Shown here: piece by piece, positions 12,503-20,787 of the stretch | How positions within the stretch are numbered: the first letter of the stretch is position 1 | How the letters are laid out: the number at the start of each line of letters is the position of its first letter | NCBI GenBank assembly: GCA_035551935.1 | Contig: DASZMJ010000374.1 | Coordinates: forward strand, 1-32,685 | Source of the DNA: DASZMJ01 sp035551935 | GTDB taxonomy: Bacteria; Planctomycetota; Planctomycetia; Isosphaerales; Isosphaeraceae | Reading direction: 5' to 3' | DNA length: 32,685 bases | The notes under the pieces: generated by a model | Databases searched by the model: none | The model's input: the letters and a program-made list of their open reading frames with translations, nothing else | What the model was told of the DNA's origin: nothing | Translations under genes and position numbers: made by a program

Positions 12503-15052
12503 ATGAGACGTCGACTCGCGCCGCCCGTCTGGGACTGGGCCGTGTTGGGCCTCATGGTCGGGTTCGTCGCCTGGGGGGTCTGGCTGCTGGCCTCGGTGCA
12601 TACGCTCCGTGCCGAGCTGGACCGGCTGGGCGAGCGACTCGCGAGGTTGTCCAACGAACGGCAGGCGTTGGACGATGGGGATACCGATGAGGAGGCATGG
12701 GCCCGGCGGCTGGAACGGCTCCGGGCCCTGGCGATCGGGGTCGATCGGGAAGAGCAGGCGGTCGTGATGGAGGCGCGCCGGCTGTCGGCGGCGGTGGCGG
12801 TGCTCGCGCGGCTCGTCGAGGCACACGACGATCGACCGGCGTCCGCGACGGCCGACCGGGTCGAGGCCGCCCGCCGCGTCGAGCTGGATCGGGCCCGGGC
12901 CGCGATCGGGGGCCTGATGCGGGCGCGGCACGAGCGCATCGGCGCCATCGAGGAGCGGCTCGAGGGCTACTGGGACCGGCTCGGCCTGCTCGTGGTCGTC
13001 GCGTGCGTCGTGGCGATCGGCACCGTCGCGATCGCGGCCAAGGCCCGGCTCGACGGCGACCGCCGGCGCCGCGCCGAGGAGGCGCTGCGGGCCAGCCAGG
13101 AGCGGTATTATCACGTCTACAACGACAGCCCCCTGGCGTTCGTCGTCTGGGGGCCCCACGGCCGGATCGTCGACTGGAATCGCCGCGCCGAGGAGCTCTT
13201 CGGCTGGACGCGGGCGGAGATGCTGGGGCGCACGGGCACCGCGCTGATCGCCGAGGCCGACCGGCCGCGGGTCCGGGCGGCGCTGGAGGAGCTGCGCCGC
13301 GGCGGCGAGCCGGTGGTCCTGGTCAACACCAACCTCACCAAGGCCGGCGAGCCGATCGTCTGCGAGTGGCACAACGCCGCGTTGCACGACGCCGACGGCC
13401 GGCCGTCGAGCTTCCTGGCCACGGCGCTGGACGTCACCGCCCGGCTCCGCGCCGAGGCCGACCGCGAGTCGCTGCTCGAGGCCGCCGTGAGCAGCGAGGC
13501 TCGCTTCCGCAAGCTCTTCGAGTCGAACCTCATCGGCATCACCGTCGCCGACTTCGACGGCCGGATCACCGAGGCCAACGACGCCTTCCTCGCCCTGGTC
13601 GGCTACGACCGCGCCGACCTGGCCGCCGGCCGCATCCGCTGGGACCGCCTCACCCCGCCCGAGTTCTCCCACTTCGACGTCCGCGCCGTGGCCGAGCTGC
13701 GACGGTGCGGAAGGAGCGCTCCTTACGAGAAGGAATACATCCACAAGGACGGCCATCTCGTGCCGATTTTCATCGGCGCCGCGCTGTTCGACCCGGGCAA
13801 GACGTCGAGCGTCTGCTTCGTCCTCGACATGACCGAGCGGCGTCGCGACGAGCTGCGGCGGCGGCGGATGGAGGCCGAGCTCAAGGAGTCGAAGGAGGCC
13901 GCCGAGGCCGCCAACCGCGCCAAGGACCGCTTCCTCGCCGTCCTCAGCCACGAGCTGCGGACGCCGCTGACCCCCGTCCTGATGGCCGTCGACGCGGCGC
14001 TGGAGGCCGACCCCGAGACGCCCCTGCGGCCGACCCTGGAGGTGATCCGCCGCAACGTCGGCCTCGAGGCCCGGCTGATCGACGACCTGCTCGACGTCTC
14101 GCGGATCGGCCGCGGCGCCCTGGACCTCGACCTCCGGGTCGTCGACGTCCACCAGATCGTCCGCCAGGCCGTCGAGATCTGCCTGGGCGCGGTCGAGGCC
14201 GCCAGCCTCCGACTCACGCTCGAGCTGGACGCGCCGGAGCACCATGCCCTCGGCGACCGCGCGCGGCTGCTCCAACTGTTCTGGAACCTGATCCGCAACG
14301 CGACGAAGTTCGTCGCGGCCGGCGGCCGGCTGACGATCCGGTCGCGGGCCGTCGCCGGGCCCGACGGCCCGCGCCTGGTCGTCGAGTTCGAGGACGACGG
14401 CATCGGCATCGAGCCGACGGCGCTGGCCCGCATCTTCGACCCCTTCGAGCAGGCCGACGCCACGATCCGCGGCCGGTTCGGCGGGCTGGGCCTGGGCCTG
14501 GCCATCGGCCGTTGGGTCGCCGAGGCCCACGGCGGCAAGTTGACCGCCACCAGCCCCGGCCCCGGCCTCGGCTCGACGTTCCGCCTCGGGCTGGCGACCG
14601 TCACCCCCGAGCCCGCGGCCGCGACCCCCGCGCCGGAGCCATCGCCCGAGCCCACGGCCCCCGCGCACGCCGCGTCGCGCGAGCTCAAGGTCCTGATCGT
14701 CGAGGACAACTGCGACACCCTGAACTATCTGAGGCTGGTCGTCGGCCGCCGCGGGCATGAGGTCGTCGCCGCCTCGAGCATCGCCGAGGCCCGCGCCGCC
14801 GTCGCCGAGGCGGGGCCGTTCGACCTGCTCCTCAGCGACATCGAGCTGCCCGACGGCACCGGCCACGAGCTGGCCCGAGGCGGCGACGTCGCCGCCGCCG
14901 CCATCGCCATGAGCGGCTTCGGCTCCGAGGACGACGTCCAGCAGAGCCTCGCCGCCGGCTTCCGCGCCCACCTGACCAAGCCCATCGAGCTCGCCCGCCT
15001 CGACGCCGCGATTTGCGGGCTCGCCTTCGAGGAAGTGTTGAGTGCTGAGTAA
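12503..15052 (+). CDS. Membrane-bound hybrid sensor histidine kinase (PAS-PAS-HisKA-HATPase-REC)
   Basis: An 849-residue sensor. Helix 1 spans about residues 11-31. A ~125-residue Arg/Glu/Leu-rich, coiled-coil-like sensor region comes next, and helix 2 is at about 158-178. Two PAS domains follow (about 195-315 and 330-455; SPLAFVVWGPHGRIVDWN and NLIGITVADFDGRITEAND). The H-box FLAVLSHELRTPLTP puts the phospho-accepting His at 483. The ATPase domain has the N-box WNLIRNATKF, DDGIGIE, FDPFEQAD and GLGLGLAIG. A Pro/Ala/Glu linker leads to a REC domain (LIVEDNCD; phospho-acceptor Asp at 779 in LLLSDIELPDG; the conserved Lys in LTKPI). A separate output regulator is not adjacent. The last residues VLSAE and the stop are supplied by the hairpin repeat shared with the convergent GT4 gene. 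The signal sensed is unknown. Confidence 0.93.
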   Translation: MRRRLAPPVWDWAVLGLMVGFVAWGVWLLASVHTLRAELDRLGERLARLSNERQALDDGDTDEEAWARRLERLRALAIGVDREEQAVVMEARRLSAAVAVLARLVEAHDDRPASATADRVEAARRVELDRARAAIGGLMRARHERIGAIEERLEGYWDRLGLLVVVACVVAIGTVAIAAKARLDGDRRRRAEEALRASQERYYHVYNDSPLAFVVWGPHGRIVDWNRRAEELFGWTRAEMLGRTGTALIAEADRPRVRAALEELRRGGEPVVLVNTNLTKAGEPIVCEWHNAALHDADGRPSSFLATALDVTARLRAEADRESLLEAAVSSEARFRKLFESNLIGITVADFDGRITEANDAFLALVGYDRADLAAGRIRWDRLTPPEFSHFDVRAVAELRRCGRSAPYEKEYIHKDGHLVPIFIGAALFDPGKTSSVCFVLDMTERRRDELRRRRMEAELKESKEAAEAANRAKDRFLAVLSHELRTPLTPVLMAVDAALEADPETPLRPTLEVIRRNVGLEARLIDDLLDVSRIGRGALDLDLRVVDVHQIVRQAVEICLGAVEAASLRLTLELDAPEHHALGDRARLLQLFWNLIRNATKFVAAGGRLTIRSRAVAGPDGPRLVVEFEDDGIGIEPTALARIFDPFEQADATIRGRFGGLGLGLAIGRWVAEAHGGKLTATSPGPGLGSTFRLGLATVTPEPAAATPAPEPSPEPTAPAHAASRELKVLIVEDNCDTLNYLRLVVGRRGHEVVAASSIAEARAAVAEAGPFDLLLSDIELPDGTGHELARGGDVAAAAIAMSGFGSEDDVQQSLAAGFRAHLTKPIELARLDAAICGLAFEEVLSAE

Positions 15053-15126
15053 CGAGTGCCGAGTGAGGAGGAGAAACCAAGACTCCGTCGGCTCGACTCT
15101 TCACTCGGCACTCGTTACTCAGCACT
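15041..15126. terminator. 30-bp hairpin repeat joining two convergent genes
   Basis: The arm at 15041-15070 pairs with 15097-15126 with one mismatch in 30. The arm begins AGTGCTGAGTAACGAGTGCC and continues GAGTGAGGAG. The kinase stop TAA (15050-15052) lies in the left arm and the GT4 stop (15115-15117) in the right arm. It belongs to the same repeat family as 10236-10280. A role as a bidirectional terminator is likely; there is no T-run. Confidence 0.75.
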
Positions 15127-16323
15127 CGGCACTTTCCAATGGGGCGGCGGGACGGCGCGGCGGTCGGTCATGACTTCGGCGAGGTAGCCGAGCAGGCGGT
15201 CGCGGAAGATCGGCGTGGCGAGGGCCTCGGCGCGACGACGGGCAAGGCGGGGGTCGTGGGGCGTGCCGGCGGCCTCCCAGGCGTCGAGCGTCGCGGCGAG
15301 GCATTCGGGCGAGGGGTCCGGATAGAGCCGACCGGTGCTCTCGTCGACGGTCTCGGCCGCGCCGCCGCGTCCCAGGGCGATCACCGGCGCGCCGCAGGCG
15401 AGGGCCTCGGCGGGGACGATCCCGAAATCCTCCTCGCCGGGGAAGAGCAAGGCCCGGCAGCGGCGGTAATGGTCGCGGATGACCTCGTCGGGCTGCCAGC
15501 CGAGAAACCGCACGCTTAGCCCGGCCATCCGCTCCAGCCTCGGCCGCTCGGGCCCGGCGCCGATGACGGTCAAACGACGTCCCGTGGTCGAGCACGCGAG
15601 GATGGCGTGCTCGACCTTCTTGTAGGGGACGAGGGCCGAGACGCAGAGATACGGCCCGTCGCGCGGGCCGTCGTCGGGGGTGTAGAAGCCCGTGTCCACC
15701 GGCGGCGGGATGACCCGGCTGTCGCGGCCGTAGCAGCGGGCGATCCGATGGCGCACCGTCTCGGAGATCGCCACGAAATGCGAGACCCGTGCCGCGGTAG
15801 CTCGGTCCCAGGCGCGGAGCCGATCGAGCAGGATTCGAGCCACGGCCCGCCGCAACGGCCGGCCGGCCCACGACTCGAGGTAGGCGTCGCGGCCGTCCCA
15901 GGCGTATCGCATCGGCGTGAAGCAGTAGCAGATGTGCGGCACGCCCTCCGGCACCCGCACGGCCTTGGCGACGCAGTGACTGAGGCTGACGACCAGGTCC
16001 ACCCCCCTCGGCCGCCACGACCGGGCCGCCAGCGGCATCAAGGGGAGGAGCTGCCGGTAGTGGCGGGTCGCCCCGGGCAGGCGTTGGAGCGGGCCCGGGC
16101 GGATCGCCATCCGCTCGATCGCGGGGCTGGTCGACCCGGGCTCGTGGACGAGCGTGTAGAGGGTCGCGCCCGGGAACGCGCGGCAGAGGACCTCCAGGCA
16201 CTTCTCGCCGCCGCGGAGGCCGGTCAGCCAGTCGTGGACGAGGGCGACCCGCCAGGTGGCCGGGTCGGCGGTCGGTCGCGTGCTCGCCCCGGTCGGGGCC
16301 CTGCCGAGGGCCACGGCGTCCAT
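15115..16323 (-). CDS. GT4-family glycosyltransferase
   Basis: A 402-residue GT-B enzyme that transfers a sugar from a nucleotide donor, most likely for exopolysaccharide or lipopolysaccharide. The N-terminal domain starts with VALVHDWLTGLRGGEKCLEV, as in WbaZ-like mannosyltransferases, and has CYCFTPMRYAWD and VSHFVAISETVRHRI. The donor domain has YLCVSALVPYKKVEHAI, LTVIGAGPERPRL and FPGEEDFGIVPAEALACGAP, which holds the E-x7-E motif of the retaining family. The ATG at 16323 follows GGGGAG. No membrane segment is evident, so it is cytoplasmic or peripheral. The protein ends in VPSAE, encoded by the hairpin repeat. Donor sugar is not determined. Confidence 0.9.
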   Translation of the reverse strand: MDAVALGRAPTGASTRPTADPATWRVALVHDWLTGLRGGEKCLEVLCRAFPGATLYTLVHEPGSTSPAIERMAIRPGPLQRLPGATRHYRQLLPLMPLAARSWRPRGVDLVVSLSHCVAKAVRVPEGVPHICYCFTPMRYAWDGRDAYLESWAGRPLRRAVARILLDRLRAWDRATAARVSHFVAISETVRHRIARCYGRDSRVIPPPVDTGFYTPDDGPRDGPYLCVSALVPYKKVEHAILACSTTGRRLTVIGAGPERPRLERMAGLSVRFLGWQPDEVIRDHYRRCRALLFPGEEDFGIVPAEALACGAPVIALGRGGAAETVDESTGRLYPDPSPECLAATLDAWEAAGTPHDPRLARRRAEALATPIFRDRLLGYLAEVMTDRRAVPPPHWKVPSAE

Positions 16324-16453
16324 GCCGGTCTCCCCATTGGCTCGTGGCGACGACGGACCCTCCCCGGCCTCGTCCCCGGGCCGCGAACCTTACCCCGACT
16401 CGCCACCCTCGGCAAGGTCGAACCGCCGGCCTGGTGCCGCGCCGCGGGCGGCA

Positions 16454-16462
16454 TGCTACACT
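16454..16462 (+). promoter_or_regulatory. Possible extended -10 of the comM-like gene
   Basis: TGCTACACT is an extended -10 (TGn plus TACACT) about 50 bp before the ATG. I find no clear -35, which extended -10 promoters can lack. Confidence 0.35.
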
Positions 16463-16513
16463 GGATGCGTCGGCGAATTCCGAGGACGGAAGAACAACCG
16501 TGCGATCGTTGTC

Positions 16514-18049
16514 ATGCTCGCAAAACTCTCGTCGTATACGTTGATCGGCATCGACGCCGCGCCGGTCGAGGTCGAGGTGGACGTCTCGGCGGCGTCGATG
16601 CCCAAGACGGTGCTGGTCGGCCTGGCCGAGGCGGCGGTGCGCGAGAGCACGCACCGGGTCGAGCGGGCCCTGGTCAACTCGGGATACCGCCGGCCGATCG
16701 ACCGCGTCGTCATCAACCTCGCGCCGGCGGACCTCAAGAAGGACGCCGGGGGCTTCGACCTGCCGATCGCCCTGGGGCTGTTGCTGGGGACCGGGCAGGC
16801 GGGCGTCGACCGGCCCGGCAACTTCGCGGTCGTCGGCGAGCTGGCGTTGACGGGCGAGACGCGGCCGATCAAGGGGGCGCTGGCGATGGCCCTGGCCGCC
16901 GCGGCCGAGGGGCGCGACGGCCTGCTCGTCCCCGCGGCCAACGCCGCCGAGGCCGCCGTCGTCGAGGGGATCGCGATCTATCCGATCGGGAGCCTCGCCG
17001 AGGCCGTCGGCTTCCTCTCCGGCCAGCTCGACATCGAGCCGACGGCGCTGGACCTGGACGACGTCTTCCGGCGCCTCACGCGTGCCGAGGAGGACTTCTC
17101 TGACGTCAAGGGGCAGGAATACGCCAAGCGCGCCCTCGTGATCGCCGCCTCCGGCGGCCACAACGTGCTCATGATCGGCCCGCCGGGGACGGGCAAGACG
17201 CTGTTGGCCAAGCGGCTCGGCTCGATCATGCCGCCGTTGACGCCGGCCGAGAGCCTCGAGACGACCCGGATCTACAGCGCCATGGGCCTGCTCCGCGCCG
17301 GCGAGCCCCTGATGGCCATCCGACCGTTCCGGTCGCCGCACCACTCCGTCAGCGACGCCGGCCTCGTCGGCGGCGGCAGCACGCCGCAACCGGGCGAGAT
17401 CTCCTTGGCCCATAAAGGCATCTTGTTCCTGGATGAATTACCGGAGTTCAACCGCAAGACCCTCGAGGTCCTCCGCCAGCCGCTCGAGGAGGGCAAGGTC
17501 ACGATCAGCCGCGCCCTGCGGAGCACGACCTTCCCGGCCGATTTCGTGCTCGTCGCCGCCATGAACCCATGTCCCTGTGGTTACCGATCGGACCCGCGCC
17601 GGGCGTGTACCTGCACGCCGCCGCAGGTGGAGAAGTACCTGAGCAGGATCTCCGGCCCGCTGCTCGACCGGATCGACCTGCACGTCGAGGTGCCGGCGGT
17701 GCCGTTCACGCAGCTCGCCGAGGCCCCGCCCGGCCCGACCTCGGCCGAGCTGCTCGCCGAAGTGCTCCGCGCCCGCGCCCGCCAGGCCGACCGCTTCGGC
17801 CCCCGCGGCCCCGGCGTCAACGGCCGGATGACGCCGCGCCAGGTCCGCAAGTTCTGCGCGCTCAAGCCCGAGGCCGCCACGCTCCTGAAGGCCGCCATGG
17901 AGGAGCTCGGCCTCTCCGCCCGCGCCCACGACAAGGTCCTCCGCGTCGCCCGCACGATGGCCGACCTCGACGCCGCCGACGACATCCTCCCCCACCACGT
18001 CGCCGAGGCCGTCGGCTTCCGCTCGCTCGACCGCAGCGTCTGGGCGTGA
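16514..18049 (+). CDS. comM: YifB/ComM-type magnesium-chelatase-like AAA+ ATPase
   Basis: A 511-residue protein of standard family length. The N-terminus (MLAKLSSYTLIGIDAAPVEV) and the domain to about residue 180 (INLAPADLKKDAGGFDLPIA) are the Lon-protease-like ChlI domain. The central AAA+ domain has Walker A GPPGTGKT (222-229), Walker B ILFLDELPEF (Asp307-Glu308) and the PFRSPHHSVSDAGLVGGG insert. A Cys cluster (MNPCPCG, CTCTPPQ) follows, then sensor and C-terminal Mg_chelatase_C helices. In naturally competent bacteria ComM is a helicase that drives branch migration during DNA integration; that role here is by homology only. The ATG at 16514 gives the canonical N-terminus, though no clear ribosome-binding site precedes it. 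Confidence 0.93.
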   Translation: MLAKLSSYTLIGIDAAPVEVEVDVSAASMPKTVLVGLAEAAVRESTHRVERALVNSGYRRPIDRVVINLAPADLKKDAGGFDLPIALGLLLGTGQAGVDRPGNFAVVGELALTGETRPIKGALAMALAAAAEGRDGLLVPAANAAEAAVVEGIAIYPIGSLAEAVGFLSGQLDIEPTALDLDDVFRRLTRAEEDFSDVKGQEYAKRALVIAASGGHNVLMIGPPGTGKTLLAKRLGSIMPPLTPAESLETTRIYSAMGLLRAGEPLMAIRPFRSPHHSVSDAGLVGGGSTPQPGEISLAHKGILFLDELPEFNRKTLEVLRQPLEEGKVTISRALRSTTFPADFVLVAAMNPCPCGYRSDPRRACTCTPPQVEKYLSRISGPLLDRIDLHVEVPAVPFTQLAEAPPGPTSAELLAEVLRARARQADRFGPRGPGVNGRMTPRQVRKFCALKPEAATLLKAAMEELGLSARAHDKVLRVARTMADLDAADDILPHHVAEAVGFRSLDRSVWA

Positions 18050-18207
18050 CCTCGCCGGATGGTATGGCCTCGAAGGCATTCCCACGGTCGCAGGATCTGA
18101 CTGGCCCGGCGCCCCCGCGGGGTTGGCACGCGGCTCGCAACGGAGAAGGATCTCGGGGATCGTGCCCGGTTGCAGGGTCCCGTGGGCTCGCCGAGGGCTG
18201 CGATCTC

Positions 18208-18909
18208 ATGCCCCCGGAATGGCTGAGGGTGATCTCCTGGATCACGATCGTCGCGTCCATCGTCTGCGCGTTGATCGTCCTGGCCGACATCCTGCTCGGA
18301 CGCAGGCAGAAGATGTGGGTCATGGACGTTGTCTGGCCGGTGACGTGCCTCTACTTCGGCCCGGTCGGCCTCTGGGCCTACTGGACGATGGGGCGGCCCA
18401 AGGCCGAGGGCGACGACCACGCGGGCCAAGACGGCGGCGAGCACGATCGGAAGAGGTCGGAGAAGCCGTTCTGGCAGACGGTCTTCGTCGCCACGAGCCA
18501 CTGCGGCGCCGGCTGCACGATCGGCGACACGATCGGCGAGACGGCGCTGTTCCTGACCGGCCTGGTCCTCTTCGGGTCGAAGCTGCTGTCGGCGTACTTC
18601 GTCGACTTCGTGCTGGCGTACGCATTCGGGATTGTCTTCCAGTTCTTCACGATCGCGCCGATGCGGGACCTCGGGGTCGGCGAGGGCCTGGTCGCGGCGG
18701 CGAAAGCGGACACGGTCTCGCTGGTCGCCTTCGAGGTCGGCATGTTCGCCTTCATGGCCCTGAACCACTTCGTCTTCTTCGCGACGCCGCCGGAGCCGAA
18801 TACGGCGACCTATTGGTTCCTGATGCAACTGGCGATGATCGTCGGCTTCGCGACGAGCTATCCGGCCAACTGGTGGCTGGTCCGTTCGGGGCTCAAGGAA
18901 GCGATGTGA
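18208..18909 (+). CDS. DUF4396 integral membrane protein
   Basis: A 233-residue protein of unknown function. It has about six hydrophobic segments: residues ~7-28, 33-55, 103-125, 130-150, 165-188 and 198-218. Between the second and third is a charged, His/Asp-rich cytoplasmic-type loop (EGDDHAGQDGGEHDRKRSEK). Immediately after comes SHCGAGCTIGDTIGE, the conserved HCGAGCxxGD motif of this family, whose two Cys and one His look like a metal or redox site at the membrane. The ATG at 18208 starts the family-like sequence; upstream codons are low-similarity. It follows the comM-like gene by 158 bp and is followed by tRNA-Cys on the other strand. Metal handling is sometimes suggested for the family; I have no evidence for it here. 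Confidence 0.78.
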   Translation: MPPEWLRVISWITIVASIVCALIVLADILLGRRQKMWVMDVVWPVTCLYFGPVGLWAYWTMGRPKAEGDDHAGQDGGEHDRKRSEKPFWQTVFVATSHCGAGCTIGDTIGETALFLTGLVLFGSKLLSAYFVDFVLAYAFGIVFQFFTIAPMRDLGVGEGLVAAAKADTVSLVAFEVGMFAFMALNHFVFFATPPEPNTATYWFLMQLAMIVGFATSYPANWWLVRSGLKEAM

Positions 18910-18931
18910 GCATTCGAGTGGCGGGAGGGAG

Positions 18932-19002
18932 AGGCGCCGGACGGATTCGAACCGTCGGTGGACGCTTTGCAGGCGTCTGCCTTACCACTTGGCTACGGCG
19001 CC
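18932..19002 (-). tRNA. tRNA-Cys(GCA)
   Basis: On the minus strand the 71-nt sequence folds perfectly. The acceptor stem is GGCGCCG/CGGCGCC, the D-arm is GCC/GGC, the anticodon arm is GACGC-CTGCAAA-GCGTC with anticodon GCA, and the T-arm is GACGG-TTCGAAT-CCGTC. The discriminator is T (U73), the usual identity base for tRNA-Cys. No CCA is encoded. It is uninterrupted, unlike the tRNA at 5414. Confidence 0.97.
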
Positions 19003-19018
19003 GCGAGGCGGATGGACG

Positions 19019-19048
19019 ATCTTAGCGGGCGTGCCGATGGGTCGGCAA
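19019..19048 (-). promoter_or_regulatory. Promoter of tRNA-Cys
   Basis: On the minus strand, TTGCCG (19048-19043) and TAAGAT (19024-19019) are 18 bp apart and end 16 bp before the tRNA 5' end. Confidence 0.55.
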
Positions 19049-19150
19049 GCCCGCTTTGCGTTCCTTGTGTCCCCGCGCCGAGCCGGGTAACATCGCCGCC
19101 GCCCGGGGGAGCTTCCGGGGACGGTCGACAGGACACGGGGAGGCCGGCGC

Positions 19151-19918
19151 GTGGGGCGCGGGGTCCAGGTGCTGATGCTCTCGGCCGGCGGGGTGCTGGG
19201 GGTCAACGCCCGGTACTGGCTTGGGGTCTGGCTCAGCCAGCGGGTCGGCCCGGGCTTCCCGTGGGCGACGTTCGCCATCAACGTGTCGGGCGCGCTGGCC
19301 ATCGGCGCCTTGACGGTCGTCCTGGCGCACTGGCTGCCGCACCCGAACGCGAGCCTCCTGCTCGTCACCGGCTTCCTCGGCGGCTACACGACCTTCTCGA
19401 CGTTCGCCCTGGAAGCGGTGACGCTCTGGGAGCGCGGGCAGCGCGGGATGGCATTAGCTTATGTGTCGGGGAGCGTCGGCGCGGGCCTGGCCGCGGCCGT
19501 CGTCGGGATCACGCTGGCCCGTGCGCTGGTCGTGCCGACGCCGTCGCGGGCCGGCCGGCCGCACGAGGCGACGGCGATCCCGGAGCCGTCGAGTTTGCTT
19601 CGGCTCTATGTCAACGCGAGCGAACGCCACGAGGGCCGGCCGTTGTACGAGGTCGTCGTCGCCCGGGCACGGGCCCTGGACATGGCGGGGGCGTCGGTCT
19701 TCCTCGTGGACCTGAGCTTCGGGGCGCACCGTCGGTTCCGGGATGCGCGGAGCGAGTACAACGCCGTCGCGATCCCGGTCGTCATCGAGGTCGTCGACGC
19801 CCCGAAGCGGATCGAGGCCCTCCTCGGAGAGATCGGGCCGATGGTGTCGGCGGGCCTGATGACGATCGAGCCGGCCCGCGTGCTCCACTACGGCCATCAC
19901 AGCGACCGCGTCGGCTGA
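19151..19918 (+). CDS. crcB: CrcB/Fluc fluoride channel fused to a DUF190 PII-like domain
   Basis: A 255-residue fusion. Residues ~1-125 are a four-helix CrcB/Fluc channel: GGVLGVNARYWLG, the pore region WATFAINVSGALAIG, and GFLGGYTTFSTFALE with the Phe-box and Thr/Ser track. These channels export toxic fluoride as dual-topology dimers. A Pro/Arg linker leads to residues ~147-250, a DUF190 domain (LRLYVNASERHEGRPLYEVV, GASVFLVDLSFGAH, VAIPVVIEVVD), which has a PII-like fold. The GTG at 19151 follows GGGGAGG; an internal ATG at 19175 is less well placed. The two halves are usually separate neighbouring genes. Another DUF190 gene follows 19 bp later. No fluoride riboswitch was recognised upstream. 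Confidence 0.9.
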   Translation: MGRGVQVLMLSAGGVLGVNARYWLGVWLSQRVGPGFPWATFAINVSGALAIGALTVVLAHWLPHPNASLLLVTGFLGGYTTFSTFALEAVTLWERGQRGMALAYVSGSVGAGLAAAVVGITLARALVVPTPSRAGRPHEATAIPEPSSLLRLYVNASERHEGRPLYEVVVARARALDMAGASVFLVDLSFGAHRRFRDARSEYNAVAIPVVIEVVDAPKRIEALLGEIGPMVSAGLMTIEPARVLHYGHHSDRVG

Positions 19919-19937
19919 GAAAGGGGGCGGAACATCC

Positions 19938-20282
19938 ATGCCGCTCGAAGGGAAGGCACAGCGGCTGACGATCTACGTCGGCAGCTCCGACACCTGGCAG
20001 GGTCGGAACCTCGCCGCCGAGATCGTCGAGCGCTGCCGGCGGCACGGCATGGCCGGGGCGACGGCCAGCCTCGGAGTCCTCGGCTTCGGCAAGCATTCCC
20101 GCGTCCACCGCGCCCACCTCTTCGGGCTCTCGCAGGACCTCCCCGAGAAGATCGAGATCGTCGACCGCCCCGACCGGATCACCGCGTTCCTGCCCGTCCT
20201 GGAGGAGCTGGTCGGCGGGGGCCTGGTGATCGTCGAGGACGTGACCGTGGTCCGCCTCCGCGGCGAGGACGTCCCGGGTTGA
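19938..20282 (+). CDS. Stand-alone DUF190 (PII-like) protein
   Basis: A 114-residue protein with RLTIYVGSSDTWQGRNLAAE, GMAGATASLGVLGFGKHS, LPEKIEIVDRPDRITAFLPV and GGGLVIVEDVTVVRL, the full DUF190 pattern of a small ferredoxin-like, PII-related fold that usually forms trimers and binds nucleotides in known PII proteins. It starts 19 bp after the CrcB-DUF190 fusion with its own AAGGGGG site, so the two are co-transcribed and may form mixed oligomers (inference). A conserved role near CrcB suggests control of, or response to, fluoride. The gene converges on csrA with a 21-bp gap. Confidence 0.9.
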   Translation: MPLEGKAQRLTIYVGSSDTWQGRNLAAEIVERCRRHGMAGATASLGVLGFGKHSRVHRAHLFGLSQDLPEKIEIVDRPDRITAFLPVLEELVGGGLVIVEDVTVVRLRGEDVPG

Positions 20283-20303
20283 GGGCCCCCGGCGCGGGTC
20301 GGC

Positions 20304-20504
20304 TCAATCGTTCTCCTCGGATGCAACCACCCGCGATGCCTCCCCGGCGCGCAGGCGGTCGCGGACCTCCTCGCGATGCACGACCACGTCCGGCGGCGCC
20401 GTCACGCCCAGGCGGACCCGGTCCCCCTGGATCCGCACGACCGTCAGCACGATACCCCCGCCGATGTGAATCCGTTCCCCTACCTTCCGGGTCAAGACGA
20501 GCAT
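20304..20504 (-). CDS. csrA: Carbon storage regulator CsrA
   Basis: This 66-residue RNA-binding protein matches CsrA over nearly its whole length: MLVLTRKVGERIHIGGGIVL, VRIQGDRVRLGVTAPPDVVV, HREEVRDRL. The two RNA-binding surfaces (LTRK at 4-7 and the VHREEV stretch with the key Arg) are intact. CsrA dimers bind GGA motifs in mRNA leaders and repress or stabilise translation. The ATG at 20504 follows GGAGGG at the correct distance; the longer frame has no family match. It stands alone here, not next to flagellar genes as in many bacteria. Confidence 0.95.
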   Translation of the reverse strand: MLVLTRKVGERIHIGGGIVLTVVRIQGDRVRLGVTAPPDVVVHREEVRDRLRAGEASRVVASEEND

Positions 20505-20666
20505 GACGCCCTCCGATGCGTTGGTGCCGTGTCGCGCCCCTGGCCGTGCCACCGCGGCCGGATCTTACTGGACATCCGTTCGCATAGCAAGGCCGGACCT
20601 CCGGCCCGGCCGACGCGACCAGACATGCATGGTACGTGGTAAGTAGGCGGGCGTGACGGTGCGGGG

Positions 20667-20695
20667 TTGACTAGGGCGTGACGGCGGTATATTCT
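20667..20695 (+). promoter_or_regulatory. Promoter and possible operator of the ArsR gene
   Basis: TTGACT (20667-20672) and TATTCT (20690-20695) are 17 bp apart, about 92 bp before the ATG. The direct repeat GGGCGTGACGG occurs at 20649-20659 and 20674-20684, on each side of the -35, and could be a regulator site. Confidence 0.5.
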
Positions 20696-20787
20696 GCTAT
20701 GAGAGCTTGAATAGCACGACCACGGTTCGGTGTGAACAGGATCGTGATTCAGCCCCTCTCCAACCTTAGCGACCGTCGAGGAGATTC

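Noticed and set aside
12065..14971. Open frame of 968 codons on the minus strand across the hybrid kinase and metF
   Set aside because: It is antisense to two well-supported genes, has a repetitive Gly/Arg/Asp composition and no recognisable domain. Long antisense frames are expected at this GC content.
15119..17413. Open frame of 764 codons on the minus strand over comM and the GT4 gene
   Set aside because: It overlaps the GT4 gene in another frame and lies antisense to comM, with no family motifs.
19025..19048. Possible fluoride riboswitch before the crcB fusion (GCCGATGGGTCGGC)
   Set aside because: It recalls the first half of the crcB motif, but the downstream GGCTGATG/CTCT half is missing, and the segment is the spacer of a good tRNA-Cys promoter on the other strand.
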